Program-made: the position numbers and the translations under genes
Assembly: GCA_012516075.1 (NCBI GenBank)
Contig: JAAYXE010000184.1
Coordinates: forward strand, 1-56,079
Source: Chloroflexota bacterium
GTDB lineage: Bacteria > Chloroflexota > Anaerolineae > Anaerolineales > UBA4823
Direction: 5' to 3'
DNA: 56,079 bases
Notes under the pieces: generated by a model
Seen by the model: only the letters and a program-made list of their open reading frames with translations
Told to the model about the DNA's origin: nothing
Database searches by the model: none
Shown here: piece by piece, positions 40,676 through 49,158 of the stretch
How positions within the stretch are numbered: the stretch's first letter is position 1
How the letters are laid out: each line of letters opens with the position of its first letter

Positions 40676-40681
40676 ATTATA
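40676..40681 (-). promoter_or_regulatory. -10 box of a leaderless DUF951 mRNA
   Basis: Minus TATAAT (40681 to 40676), then eight bases CCCCTCAA to ATG 40667. No strong -35 seen. Confidence 0.55.
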
Positions 40682-40796
40682 ACACGTAGCCTGCAGGCGT
40701 CCTGTCGGGGGCATACCGCCTCACAAGGCACTCAATTCAGAGATCAGCACTCTGTTTAGTCCAAGTTCTGCTGAAAGGTTTTCAGGGTCAGAATGG

Positions 40797-40802
40797 TATA
40801 AT
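40797..40802 (+). promoter_or_regulatory. -10 box for the site-2 protease gene
   Basis: TATAAT with AAGGAG and ATG 40823 following; the -35 is weak. Confidence 0.5.
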
Positions 40803-40822
40803 CTTTTCAAGGAGATAACGAC

Positions 40823-41467
40823 ATGTTCGATCTCAATCCGGCAACGCTAATTTCACGCGTGATCGTTCTGGTCATCGCGTTTACCGTGCACGAATTTGCT
40901 CATGCCTGGACGGCGGATCGTTTCGGGGATCCTACCCCCCGCATGAGTGGACGCCTGACACTCAACCCCCTCTCTCACCTGGACCCGATCGGGTCTTTAC
41001 TTTTGCTTGTCGCCGGGTTTGGGTGGGCTCGCCCCGTCCCGGTAAACCCCTATGCGCTGAGCCGCCGCTCCAGTGCGGCTTTGATGTGGGTCTCTCTGGC
41101 CGGCCCGCTCTCTAACCTGCTGCTGGCCGTGCTGGGCGCCATTCCCCTGCGCCTGGGCCTGGTTTCGTTTCAGGGAATGGGGTCCTTAAGCTTCCTCCCC
41201 ACACCCTACATGCTGTTCACGGAATTTGTCTACATCAACCTGGTGTTGATGCTGTTTAACCTGATTCCCCTGGCGCCGCTGGATGGCGAAAAGATTGCGA
41301 CCTACTTCTTTCCCCCCTCTCTGGCGCGCGTCTGGGATAACATCCGCCCGTATGGGCCGATGATCCTGATCGCCGTTGTGTTTATCGGCCCTTATATGGG
41401 CCTGGATCTCCTGTACTGGATCGTCTGGCGTCCCACCATGGCCGTCTTCAATGTCCTTGTCGGGTAA
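40823..41467 (+). CDS. Site-2 protease family membrane metallopeptidase
   Basis: 214 residues, about five to six membrane helices. Zinc ligands H23 and H27 in HEFAHAW with catalytic E24, and the third ligand D154 in NLIPLAPLDGEKI: the complete S2P signature. This compact form without PDZ domain is common in Chloroflexota and archaea. It probably cleaves membrane-embedded substrates such as anti-sigma factors or signal peptides. ATG 40823 with AAGGAG ten bases upstream. The HD protein starts 15 bases after its stop and the next two genes follow closely, so a four-gene plus-strand unit is likely. Confidence 0.92.
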   Translation: MFDLNPATLISRVIVLVIAFTVHEFAHAWTADRFGDPTPRMSGRLTLNPLSHLDPIGSLLLLVAGFGWARPVPVNPYALSRRSSAALMWVSLAGPLSNLLLAVLGAIPLRLGLVSFQGMGSLSFLPTPYMLFTEFVYINLVLMLFNLIPLAPLDGEKIATYFFPPSLARVWDNIRPYGPMILIAVVFIGPYMGLDLLYWIVWRPTMAVFNVLVG

Positions 41468-41482
41468 AGTCTGCTGACAGGT

Positions 41483-42001
41483 ATGCATATTCCCTATCGA
41501 GTGCGCCAGTTCTGGCTGGCTCTTTTTGCCGCCCCAACCGATCAGGACCTGAAGCTCGTTCAGGAAATTCTCTCGCCATCATTAACAGAGCTGTTTTTGC
41601 AGATGCAGCCCGGCGAGCAGGCCCACAGCCTGCAGGTGCTGCGCCGGTTAATGGCCCTCGGAGAAACCAACCCTGATCTACTTGTGGCAGCGCTCCTGCA
41701 CGATGTCGGGAAGAGCCTCTATCCGCTCCACATCTGGGATAGGGTGTTGATCGTGATCGCCAGAGCCTTGATTCCCCAACAGGCTGCCCGCTGGGGCTGC
41801 GGCGCCCCGACCGGTTGGAAAAAAGCCTTTGTTGTGGCGCAGCAGCACCCGCGCTGGGGAGCCGAGCTGGCAGCAAAGCACGCTGCCTCGCCTCTTGCGG
41901 TACGCCTGATCTTGCGCCATCAGGACCCCCTAACATCGGAGCCGGTCTCACTGGAAGACCGGCTTTTACGCCAGCTTCAGTCTGTGGATGATCAAAGTTG
42001 A
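41483..42001 (+). CDS. HD-domain phosphohydrolase-like protein
   Basis: 172 residues. HD signature H48 (EQAHSL) with LLHDVGK (H73, D74) and a later His/Asp (RHQDPL). HD proteins are metal-dependent phosphohydrolases; this small one may act on nucleotides or on phosphorylated metabolites. RBS weak (CAGGT). It sits between the site-2 protease (15 bases) and the TyrA-like gene (9 bases), so all three are probably co-expressed. No specific substrate suggested. Confidence 0.85.
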   Translation: MHIPYRVRQFWLALFAAPTDQDLKLVQEILSPSLTELFLQMQPGEQAHSLQVLRRLMALGETNPDLLVAALLHDVGKSLYPLHIWDRVLIVIARALIPQQAARWGCGAPTGWKKAFVVAQQHPRWGAELAAKHAASPLAVRLILRHQDPLTSEPVSLEDRLLRQLQSVDDQS

Positions 42002-42010
42002 GGTACAGAA

Positions 42011-43018
42011 ATGACAGTTGAAATCACAATCGTTGGTCTGGGGCAGATCGGCACATCTATTGGACTGGCTCTGGCCGAACACACCAATCTCCTGAAGCGG
42101 ATGGGCCACGACCGCCGCTACGACATCGCCAAGCAGGCGGCAAAAATGGGTGCAGTGGACCGGGTTTCGCCCAACCTGCCGTCCTCAGTGCGGGATGCGG
42201 ATATTGTGCTGCTCGCCATCCCCATGGACCAGATCCGCGAGACCCTGGAAATCATCGTACCTGATTTAAAGGAAGGCGCTGTGGTGATGGACACGGCGCC
42301 TGTCAAGGAGAGCATCGCGGCCTGGGCCGGAGAACTGCTGCCCCCGGGCTGCGATTACGTTGGCCTTACGCCGGTGATCAATCCTGCCTACCTGTACGGA
42401 CCAGAGTCGGGAACTGAGGCAGCCCATGCCGACATGTTCCGCAACAGCCTGATGGGCATTGTGGCGCCGGCGCGCACCAGCCCGGAAGCGATTAAACTCG
42501 CAGCCGACCTCACCCGCCTGCTGGGCGCTTCCGCGTTTTTCACGGATCCTACCGAGATGGACGGCCTGATGGCGGCCACCCATCTGCTGCCGCAGATGAT
42601 GGCGGCTGCTCTGTTGAACGCGACCGTTGACCAGCCGGGCTGGAGAGAGGGCCAGAAGCTTGCCGGCAAGGTATACGCCGAAGCAACCAACCCGATCATG
42701 CACCAGAGCGACGCGGCTGCGCTGCGCGCCGCGGCGATGCTCAATCGTGAGAACCTGCTGCGCCATCTGGACAACACCATCGCCATCCTGCAGGCTTTCC
42801 GCAGCGACATTCAGGACGGAAATCAGGATGCACTGCAGGAACGTCTGGAGCGCGCCGTTCAGGGACGCGAACGCTGGTGGAAGCAGCGCCAGTCGGGAGA
42901 GTGGGCGCAGAGCGAGGCCTTTCCGACGGCAGAAACAACCTCCAGCTCAGATGTCTTCGGACGACTGCTGGGCATTAACCGCCGGCCCGGCCTGCGCAGG
43001 CCCGGCGCGAAAAAATAA
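42011..43018 (+). CDS. Prephenate dehydrogenase-family (TyrA-like) protein
   Basis: 335 residues. N-terminal Rossmann fold with [13 protein letters not shown] (NAD(P) site), then [14 protein letters not shown] and [10 protein letters not shown], followed by the helical TyrA C-domain (about 175-300). The family's HPMxG substrate motif is replaced: the region reads [19 protein letters not shown]. So it is a member by fold but its substrate may not be prephenate. Alternatives: arogenate or another cyclohexadienyl compound, or a related beta-hydroxyacid. It sits directly after the HD gene and 53 bases before kbl. No aro genes are in the window. Confidence 0.8.
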   Translation: MTVEITIVGLGQIGTSIGLALAEHTNLLKRMGHDRRYDIAKQAAKMGAVDRVSPNLPSSVRDADIVLLAIPMDQIRETLEIIVPDLKEGAVVMDTAPVKESIAAWAGELLPPGCDYVGLTPVINPAYLYGPESGTEAAHADMFRNSLMGIVAPARTSPEAIKLAADLTRLLGASAFFTDPTEMDGLMAATHLLPQMMAAALLNATVDQPGWREGQKLAGKVYAEATNPIMHQSDAAALRAAAMLNRENLLRHLDNTIAILQAFRSDIQDGNQDALQERLERAVQGRERWWKQRQSGEWAQSEAFPTAETTSSSDVFGRLLGINRRPGLRRPGAKK

Positions 43019-43071
43019 CCCCCTTCCAGTATTCCAAAACCTATCTATCCAATCTTTGTGAGGGCCCCGGG

Positions 43072-44256
43072 ATGTCAGATAAACTGCAATGGATCGAAGA
43101 AGAACTGAAAAAACTGCATGAAACCGGCCTGTATAACAACATCCGTACGCTGAGTTCCCCTCAGGGGAGCTGGCTGGAGGTGGACGGCAGGCGCGTGCTC
43201 AATTTCTGCTCCAACAACTATCTGGGCCTGGCCAACCACCCGCGCGTGGTGCAGGCCGCCAGAGAGGCCATGGAACGCTACGGCGTCGGACCAGCGGCGG
43301 TGCGCAGCATCGCCGGGACGATGGACCTGCACCTGGAGCTGGAAAAGCGCATGGCTGATTTTAAAGGGGTGGAGGCTGCCATCACCTTCCAGTCCGGTTT
43401 CAATGCCAACCTCGCCACCATCCCCGCGCTGGTGGGGAAACAGGATGTCATTTTCTCCGATGAATTGAACCATGCCAGCATCATCGACGGCTGCCGGTTG
43501 TCCGGTGCACGCATTATTCGCTTCGCCCATGCAGACGTCGACGACCTGCGGCGCGTGCTCAAGGAACACCGCGCAGACTACCCGCGCGCGCTGGTGGTGA
43601 CGGACGGCGTCTTCAGCATGGACGGCGATATCGCCCCGCTGGATCAAATATATGAAGCGGCGCGCGAATTCAACGCTGTGCTGATGGTCGATGACGCCCA
43701 CGGCGAAGGCGTGCTTGGCCGGGGCGGACGCGGCATCGTTGACCATTTTGGTCTGCATGGCAAGGTGGATGTGGAAATCGGCACCCTGTCGAAAGCTTTC
43801 GGAGTCGTTGGCGGGGTGGTTGCCGGCAACAAGCTGGTGGTCGAATGGCTGCGGCAGCGCGGCCGTCCCTTCCTGTTCTCATCGGCAATGACGGTCCCCG
43901 ATGTAGCTGCCTGTCTGGCCTCCCTGGATTTGCTGGAAGAATCTACCGAGCTGGTCGACCGGCTGTGGGAGAATACTCGATATTTTAAGGAAGAAATGCA
44001 GCGGCTTGGCTTTGACACGGGCAGCAGCGTGACACCTATTACGCCGGTGATGCTGGGCGAGGCACCGCTGGCGCAGCAGTTCAGCCGCGATCTGTTTGAG
44101 AACGGCGTCTTTGCCATGGCCATCGGTTATCCGACTGTGCCGCAGGGGAAGGCGCGCATCCGTGTGATGATCTCCGCCTCCCACCAGAAAGACGATCTGG
44201 ATCAGGGATTGGAGGCGTTCTGCAAGGTAGGGCGCAGCCTGAAAGTGATCAACTGA
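43072..44256 (+). CDS. kbl: 2-amino-3-ketobutyrate CoA ligase (glycine C-acetyltransferase)
   Basis: 394 residues. PLP enzyme of the alpha-oxoamine synthase family. Joins glycine and acetyl-CoA to 2-amino-3-ketobutyrate, or runs the reverse step of threonine breakdown. Seen: [66 protein letters not shown] and the Lys site [11 protein letters not shown]. Length and motifs fit KBL; the very similar BioF cannot be fully ruled out, though no bio genes are near. Threonine dehydrogenase (tdh) is usually next to kbl but is not in the window. Confidence 0.88.
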   Translation: MSDKLQWIEEELKKLHETGLYNNIRTLSSPQGSWLEVDGRRVLNFCSNNYLGLANHPRVVQAAREAMERYGVGPAAVRSIAGTMDLHLELEKRMADFKGVEAAITFQSGFNANLATIPALVGKQDVIFSDELNHASIIDGCRLSGARIIRFAHADVDDLRRVLKEHRADYPRALVVTDGVFSMDGDIAPLDQIYEAAREFNAVLMVDDAHGEGVLGRGGRGIVDHFGLHGKVDVEIGTLSKAFGVVGGVVAGNKLVVEWLRQRGRPFLFSSAMTVPDVAACLASLDLLEESTELVDRLWENTRYFKEEMQRLGFDTGSSVTPITPVMLGEAPLAQQFSRDLFENGVFAMAIGYPTVPQGKARIRVMISASHQKDDLDQGLEAFCKVGRSLKVIN

Positions 44257-44262
44257 CCTGTT

Positions 44263-44300
44263 GAAAAAAAATGCCGGCCCGGGAGTAACTCCCGGGCCGG
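44263..44300 (-). terminator. Terminator for the 76-residue Cys protein
   Basis: CCGGCCCGGGAGT / ACTCCCGGGCCGG, a 13 bp stem (44274-44300), followed on minus by T7. It lies about 145 bases downstream of the minus-strand gene and just after kbl. Confidence 0.85.
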
Positions 44301-44445
44301 ATGGTCTGTACACATACCGCTAAATTATTTGTGCGCAGTCCGGGTGAACCGCCTGTACCTGTAAAATGTAGGTATAATGAGTTATGTCCAGTGACACCGG
44401 CCGTGGAATCAATCGGGGACTGCCAGAAGGCCGGTTTACCGCAGC

Positions 44446-44676
44446 TTAAAGGATTTCGCTGAAGGGGTCAAACACTGGATTGGTTCCCGCCCAGACACAG
44501 CTCGGTCTTTCATCCATGTTGCATTCCATCGCGTGTGAGCAGCGGTGGGCGAGGATTCGGGGCTGCTGCTCAGGAAGCCACTCAGCCGGGAAAACCATAT
44601 CCGCTTCCAGAGCAACTTCTTCACCAGCATGCTGACAGTAACAAATTTTTATCGGTTGCCAGGTTCTGAATGCCAT
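44446..44676 (-). CDS. Small Cys-rich protein (76 aa), function unknown
   Basis: ATG 44676 with GGAGG seven bases upstream; the longer frame to 44724 has no RBS. Cys residues are spaced as a possible metal site: ICYCQH near residues 11-15, then HRCSHAMEC and PSCVWAGTNP in the second half, ending DPFSEIL. The stretch CVWAGTNP with the preceding CNMDER gives the look of a conserved small zinc protein, but no family was recognised. A promoter with an inverted repeat lies upstream and a strong terminator downstream, so it is transcribed alone. Confidence 0.7.
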   Translation of the reverse strand: MAFRTWQPIKICYCQHAGEEVALEADMVFPAEWLPEQQPRILAHRCSHAMECNMDERPSCVWAGTNPVFDPFSEIL

Positions 44677-44722
44677 TGTTAACCTCCGTGGAATCTTCCA
44701 CTCATCTTCGTCTTGAGTATAC

Positions 44723-44752
44723 ATAGCGGGCTGCCGCCTGACCAGTGTCAGG
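44723..44752 (-). promoter_or_regulatory. Promoter and operator-like palindrome of the Cys protein
   Basis: Minus TGGTCA-N17-TATACT. The palindrome CCTGAC-CAGT-GTCAGG (44737-44752) covers the -35 region, a typical repressor position. Confidence 0.5.
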
Positions 44753-44853
44753 TGTCATATTCGATACCGGATAATCAGCGTCTGTTAAGGTGACATTTCG
44801 GGGGTTACTATCTTTTACACTCCAGCTCCATTCGTGCTTTTTATCTCATTTTG

Positions 44854-44881
44854 TTGACATCTATGACCATTTCTGTATAAT
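44854..44881 (+). promoter_or_regulatory. Promoter of the peptide-binding lipoprotein
   Basis: TTGACA (44854-44859), 16-base spacer, TATAAT (44876-44881). Untranslated leader of about 120 bases, containing a GGGAGG not tied to a start codon. Confidence 0.85.
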
Positions 44882-45009
44882 TGAGGCAATTTTTACCAGG
44901 TCTTCCATTTAATAAACTGAAGGGAGGTGTAAAGGGTTTACCAGCAGCCAATCGTCCATTTAATTAATCCAAATCGGTTTAAGGCAATGCGTCTCAGGAG
45001 GAGAACAGA

Positions 45010-46791
45010 ATGAACCGAAAGCTTTTTTATCTCGTGGGGGTTATGGTTCTGGTGATGAGCATCATCTTGTCTGCCTGCGCCACCCCCTCCGCACCCACCA
45101 CCGAGCCTACAGCGGCGGTGGAAGAACCGGCGGAAGAGCCTACCGAACCACCAGCAGAAGAACCTGAAACTGAAGAGCCGGCAGAGACCGCGGAAGTCCC
45201 TGGCACCGGAGGATTCGAACCGCTGTCTGTCAGCGCTGACTGCGACGCGGAAGATTATTCCGGCCTGTTCAAGACGATTGAAGCAGTCGATGAACTGACC
45301 GTGCGTTTCACCATGTGCCAGCCCGACCCGGCCTTCCCCTCCAAAGCCGCCTTCTCTCCCTTCTCCATTCAGCCCAAGGAATACCTGGAACAGACGGGCG
45401 GCGGCGGTGAAGGCAGCATCCTGCTTGAGCGGCCAATCGGCACCGGCCCCTATATGGTAGCCGAATGGAGCCGCGGCAATGAGCTGGTCTTCGTCCGCAA
45501 TGAGAACTACTGGGGCGAACTGGCCATTGAACCCACCCTCGTCTTCCGCTGGAGCTCGGAAGCTGCCCAGCGCCTGCTGGAGCTGCAGTCGGGCACGGTC
45601 GACGGCATTGACAACGTGGGTCCGGACGACTTCCCCGTCGTCGAAAGCGATCCCAACCTGGAGCTGATTGTCCGCCCGCCTCTGAATACCTTCTACGTGG
45701 GCATGAACAACACTTACCCGCCGTTTGATGACGAGCGGGTGCGCCAGGCGATTGCCATGGGCATCGACCGCCAGCGCATTGTTGACAACTTCATGCCTCC
45801 GGGTTCAGAGGTCGCCAGCCACTTCACCCCCTGCTCCATCCCTGGCGGCTGCGAGGGTGAGGAATGGTATGAGTTCGACCCCGAAGCGGCACGCGCGCTC
45901 CTGGCTGAAGCCGGTTACCCCGATGGCTTCGAAACCGAGATCGCTTACCGCGACGTGGTACGCGGCTACCTGCCCCAGCCTAGCGTTGTCGCTCAGGACA
46001 TCCAGGCCCAGCTGCGTGAGAATCTGGGCATCGAGGCAACCATCAACGTCATGGAATCGGGCGCCTTCATCGCCGCCGCGGATGCGGGCGAGCTGCCTGG
46101 CCTGCACCTGCTCGGCTGGGGTGCGGACTATCCCGATGTGACCAACTTCCTGGATTTCCACTTCGGCATCGGCGCTTCAGCTCAGATGGGTGAGAAGTTC
46201 GACGACATTACTTCTGCGCTGCAGCAGGGCGCCTCGCTCGCCGACAATGCGGCGCGCGCTCCCTTCTACGCGGAAGCCAACAACGCCATCAAGCAGCATG
46301 TCCCGATGGTTCCCATTTCGCACGCTGCTTCCGCCGTGGCCTTCCGCGCTTCGCTCGAGGGGACCCACGCCAGCCCGCTGAGCAACGAGTACTTTGCTGT
46401 GGTGGAAGATCCGGACGATGACACGCTGGTCTGGATGCAGAACGCCGAGCCGATCTCCCTGTACTGCGCCGATGAGACCGACGGCGAGTCGCTGCGGGCC
46501 TGTGAACAGGTCACCGAGGCGCTGCTGTCGTACGAAATCGGCGGCGTGGAAGTCCGGCCTGGCCTGGCCACATCCTGCGATCCCAACGAAGATCTGACAG
46601 TCTGGACCTGCCACCTGCGCGAAGGGGTCCTGTTCCACGACGGCTCGACGCTGGACGCCAACGACGTGGTGTTCTCCTATCTGGTCCAGTGGGATGCATC
46701 ACACCCGCTGCACACCGGTAACACAGGAGCCTTCACTTACTTCAGTGCGCTGTGGGGCGGCTTCCTGAACGCTCCGCCTGCTGAAGAGTAA
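45010..46791 (+). CDS. Oligopeptide-binding lipoprotein with circularly permuted SBP_bac_5 fold
   Basis: 593 residues. Lipobox LSAC then a Glu/Pro/Thr linker. The mature protein begins in the middle of the family: TIEAVDELTVRFTM, RPIGTGPYMVAEW, LELQSGTVDGID, ERVRQAIAMGIDRQRIV and the C-lobe to about 465. The segment that is normally N-terminal (DTLVWMQNAEPISL, VRPGLATSCDPNEDLTVWTC, LREGVLFHDGSTLDANDVVF) comes last, from about 472 to 593. This is a circular permutation, not a truncation: every element is present once. The order within the fold would be kept because N- and C-lobe ends are near in space. Likely binds oligopeptides or similar for the two permeases downstream. ATG 45010 with GGAGGAG seven bases upstream. 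Confidence 0.9.
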   Translation: MNRKLFYLVGVMVLVMSIILSACATPSAPTTEPTAAVEEPAEEPTEPPAEEPETEEPAETAEVPGTGGFEPLSVSADCDAEDYSGLFKTIEAVDELTVRFTMCQPDPAFPSKAAFSPFSIQPKEYLEQTGGGGEGSILLERPIGTGPYMVAEWSRGNELVFVRNENYWGELAIEPTLVFRWSSEAAQRLLELQSGTVDGIDNVGPDDFPVVESDPNLELIVRPPLNTFYVGMNNTYPPFDDERVRQAIAMGIDRQRIVDNFMPPGSEVASHFTPCSIPGGCEGEEWYEFDPEAARALLAEAGYPDGFETEIAYRDVVRGYLPQPSVVAQDIQAQLRENLGIEATINVMESGAFIAAADAGELPGLHLLGWGADYPDVTNFLDFHFGIGASAQMGEKFDDITSALQQGASLADNAARAPFYAEANNAIKQHVPMVPISHAASAVAFRASLEGTHASPLSNEYFAVVEDPDDDTLVWMQNAEPISLYCADETDGESLRACEQVTEALLSYEIGGVEVRPGLATSCDPNEDLTVWTCHLREGVLFHDGSTLDANDVVFSYLVQWDASHPLHTGNTGAFTYFSALWGGFLNAPPAEE

Positions 46792-46814
46792 GCCTTTTCA
46801 CCAGGTTCACCTTA

Positions 46815-46850
46815 CCCCGGTGGGCGCCATGAATTCTGGCCCCACCGGGG
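46815..46850 (+). promoter_or_regulatory. Intergenic hairpin between binding protein and permease
   Basis: CCCCGGTGGG / CCCACCGGGG (46815-46824 with 46841-46850), ten pairs plus an inner GCC/GGC, no U tract. Typical of 3'-stabilising elements that raise binding-protein mRNA over permease mRNA. Confidence 0.6.
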
Positions 46851-46866
46851 CTTTCAAAATAATAAA

Positions 46867-47940
46867 ATGATCACTTACATTTTGCGCCGCATTTTATCGA
46901 GTATTCCCGTTCTGATCGGGATCCTGTTCGTCACCTTTGCACTTGCGCGCCTGATCCCGGGAGACCCCTGCCGCGCTATCCTGGGAGAGAAGGCTACCGA
47001 GAAGATTTGCGCAGATTTCGCAGTACGACACGGGCTTGATAAACCGATTCCCGTCCAGTTTGCAGTGTATGTGGGCGAGATTCTGCGTGGAGACCTGGGC
47101 ACCTCGCTGCGCTACGGCAAACCGGTTACCGAGCTGATCGTAGAACGGCTGCCGACCACCGTGGAGCTGAGTCTGGCCGCCATGGTGTTCAGTGTGACGG
47201 TGGGTGTTCCATTGGGCATTATCTCCGCCGTGCGGCACAATTCGGTGGTCGATGTCTCCACCATGTTGATGGCCAACATCGGGGTTTCGATGCCGGTGTT
47301 CTGGCTGGGGCTGATGCTTGCTTATATTTTCGCATTGCTGCTGAAAGGCACACCACTCCAGCTTCCCCCGTCGGGGCGGCTTTCACCGGGGATGAGCATC
47401 CCGCCCTTTTTCGAAGTCTGGGGGTGGGAGGTCGACGGCGCGCTGCGCAGCATCCTAGCTTTTCTGGGTGGATTCAACCTGCTCAACTCCATCCTGACCT
47501 GGCGCTGGGATGTTTTCCTGGACGCTGTAAAACACATGATCCTGCCAGCTGTGGCCGTAGGCACAATCCCCCTGGCGATCATCGCCCGCATGACACGCTC
47601 CAGCATGCTGGACGTGCTGGGACAGGACTATGTGCGCACAGCGCGCGCCAAGGGCCTGCCGCGAAGCAAGGTCGTACTTAAACACGCGCTGCGCAACGCC
47701 CTGCTGCCGCTGGTCACGATTATTGGTCTATCGCTGGGCACTTTCCTGGGCGGCGCCGTGCTCACCGAAACGATCTTCGGTCTTTCCGGTGTAGGGCGCG
47801 TGCTGTACGACGCCATCACCGCTCGCGATTACGGGGTGGTCCAATCCTTCACTGTCGTGATCGCTACATTTTTTGTAGTCCTCAACTTAATTGTGGACAT
47901 CTCTTATGTGTATCTAGATCCCCGAGTACGGCTGGATTAA
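46867..47940 (+). CDS. ABC permease, DppB/OppB type
   Basis: 357 residues, six predicted membrane helices. N-terminal motif ITYILRRILSSIPVLIGILF typical of DppB, then FALARLIPGDP, GDLGTSLRYGKPV and the EAA-loop RTARAKGLPRSKVVLKHALRNALLP. The EAA loop contacts the ATPase subunits. Acts with the DppC-type permease below to import peptides. The start ATG 46867 lacks a clear Shine-Dalgarno. 6 bases before the next gene. Confidence 0.93.
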   Translation: MITYILRRILSSIPVLIGILFVTFALARLIPGDPCRAILGEKATEKICADFAVRHGLDKPIPVQFAVYVGEILRGDLGTSLRYGKPVTELIVERLPTTVELSLAAMVFSVTVGVPLGIISAVRHNSVVDVSTMLMANIGVSMPVFWLGLMLAYIFALLLKGTPLQLPPSGRLSPGMSIPPFFEVWGWEVDGALRSILAFLGGFNLLNSILTWRWDVFLDAVKHMILPAVAVGTIPLAIIARMTRSSMLDVLGQDYVRTARAKGLPRSKVVLKHALRNALLPLVTIIGLSLGTFLGGAVLTETIFGLSGVGRVLYDAITARDYGVVQSFTVVIATFFVVLNLIVDISYVYLDPRVRLD

Positions 47941-47946
47941 ACGATT

Positions 47947-48924
47947 ATGAACATCACCACAGAGAAAAAAGAAGTAACGGGGCAGATCGCCGATCTTAAG
48001 GCCGAACGCCTGCGCTCGCGCGAGAGCGTCAGCATCTGGCGCAGCGCCCTGCGCCGTTTGCTGCGCCGGAAATCGGCCGTATTGGGGTTAATCATGCTGG
48101 GTGTGCTGGTTTTTGTGGCTCTGACGGCCGATATCATTGCCCCTTATGACCCTGAGCAGGTCTTAATCGGTGTTGAAGAAAACGTACGCATGCGCCAGCC
48201 CCCCTGTATCCACCTGCTGGGCTGCCCTCGTGACCAGCCGCAGCATCTCATGGGGCTGGACGGCAACGTGCGCGACCAGTTCAGCCGGGTGATTTACGGC
48301 GCCCGACTCAGTCTGCTGGTCGGCTTCACCACGGTGTCGTTTGCAATCGTGATCGGCACTCTGCTGGGCTCCATTGCCGGATATATCGGCGGCAGGCTTG
48401 ACAACTTCATCATGCGCCTGATGGATGTACTCCTGGCATTTCCATCGCTGCTGCTGGCGATAGCCATCGTCTCGATCCTGGGCCCCGGGCTGATCAACGC
48501 CCTGCTGGCGATTGGGATCGTGTCCATCCCCGCCTATGCGCGCGTGGCGCGCGCCAGTGTGCTCACCGTGCGAGGGATGGAATTCGTGGAGGCCTCCCGC
48601 GCCCTGGGCGGCGGTACGTCTTACATTCTCTTCAGCCGCATCCTGCCCAACTCGCTCACGCCCCTGATCGTTCAGGGAACTCTGGGGATCGGCACCGCCA
48701 TCCTGGACGCTGCTGCACTTTCCTTCCTGGGCCTGGGAGCCCAGCCGCCCACGCCCGAATGGGGCACCATGCTCTCCGCAGAACGCAACCAGGTCTTCAC
48801 CGCCCCTCATCTGGTGTTCTACCCGGGTCTGGCCATTATGCTCACCGTGCTTGCATTCAATTTGATCGGCGACGGTCTGCGCGACGCGCTGGATCCACGC
48901 CTGGCACAGAGCGGGGCGGATTGA
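47947..48924 (+). CDS. ABC permease, DppC/OppC type
   Basis: 325 residues. N-terminal cytoplasmic extension (EVTGQIADLKAERLRSR), first helix SAVLGLIMLGVLVFVALTAD with the OppC_N motif IIAPYDPEQ, then DGNVRDQFSRVIYGARLSLLVG, EASRALGGGTSYILFSRILPNS (EAA loop) and five further helices. Partner of the preceding DppB-type permease. No DppD/DppF ATPase genes follow; a terminator does, so ATPases must come from elsewhere. Start ATG 47947. Confidence 0.93.
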   Translation: MNITTEKKEVTGQIADLKAERLRSRESVSIWRSALRRLLRRKSAVLGLIMLGVLVFVALTADIIAPYDPEQVLIGVEENVRMRQPPCIHLLGCPRDQPQHLMGLDGNVRDQFSRVIYGARLSLLVGFTTVSFAIVIGTLLGSIAGYIGGRLDNFIMRLMDVLLAFPSLLLAIAIVSILGPGLINALLAIGIVSIPAYARVARASVLTVRGMEFVEASRALGGGTSYILFSRILPNSLTPLIVQGTLGIGTAILDAAALSFLGLGAQPPTPEWGTMLSAERNQVFTAPHLVFYPGLAIMLTVLAFNLIGDGLRDALDPRLAQSGAD

Positions 48925-48946
48925 TCAGTATTGAAACAGCATTGAA

Positions 48947-48994
48947 AAGGCTCCAGCAGGGCTCATCAGGGGGAGTGCTGCTGGAGCCTTTTTC
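48947..48994 (+). terminator. Terminator after the permease pair
   Basis: AAGGCTCCAGCAG / CTGCTGGAGCCTT, a 13 bp stem, then T5. Confidence 0.92.
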
Positions 48995-49092
48995 TGTTCA
49001 CTGCTTTCCTTCCGCTTTAGAACCATAAAATGAACAGGTGCATAAATCAGCTATTAATATTGAAAAGCCCGCCCCCAGCTTGCGGTGTACCT

Positions 49093-49121
49093 TTGACATT
49101 ATGACCTGGCCCGAATACAAT
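49093..49121 (+). promoter_or_regulatory. Promoter of the coaE-cdaA-cdaR-der region
   Basis: TTGACA (49093-49098), 17-base spacer, TACAAT (49116-49121). Start codon 38 bases downstream. Confidence 0.8.
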
Positions 49122-49158
49122 GAGGAAATAAGCAGAGATTACATCCCGCGGAGGAAAA

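Noticed and set aside
44384..44449. A 21-codon plus-strand frame after TATAAT near 44376
   Set aside because: No RBS and it overlaps the end of the minus gene; chance frame.
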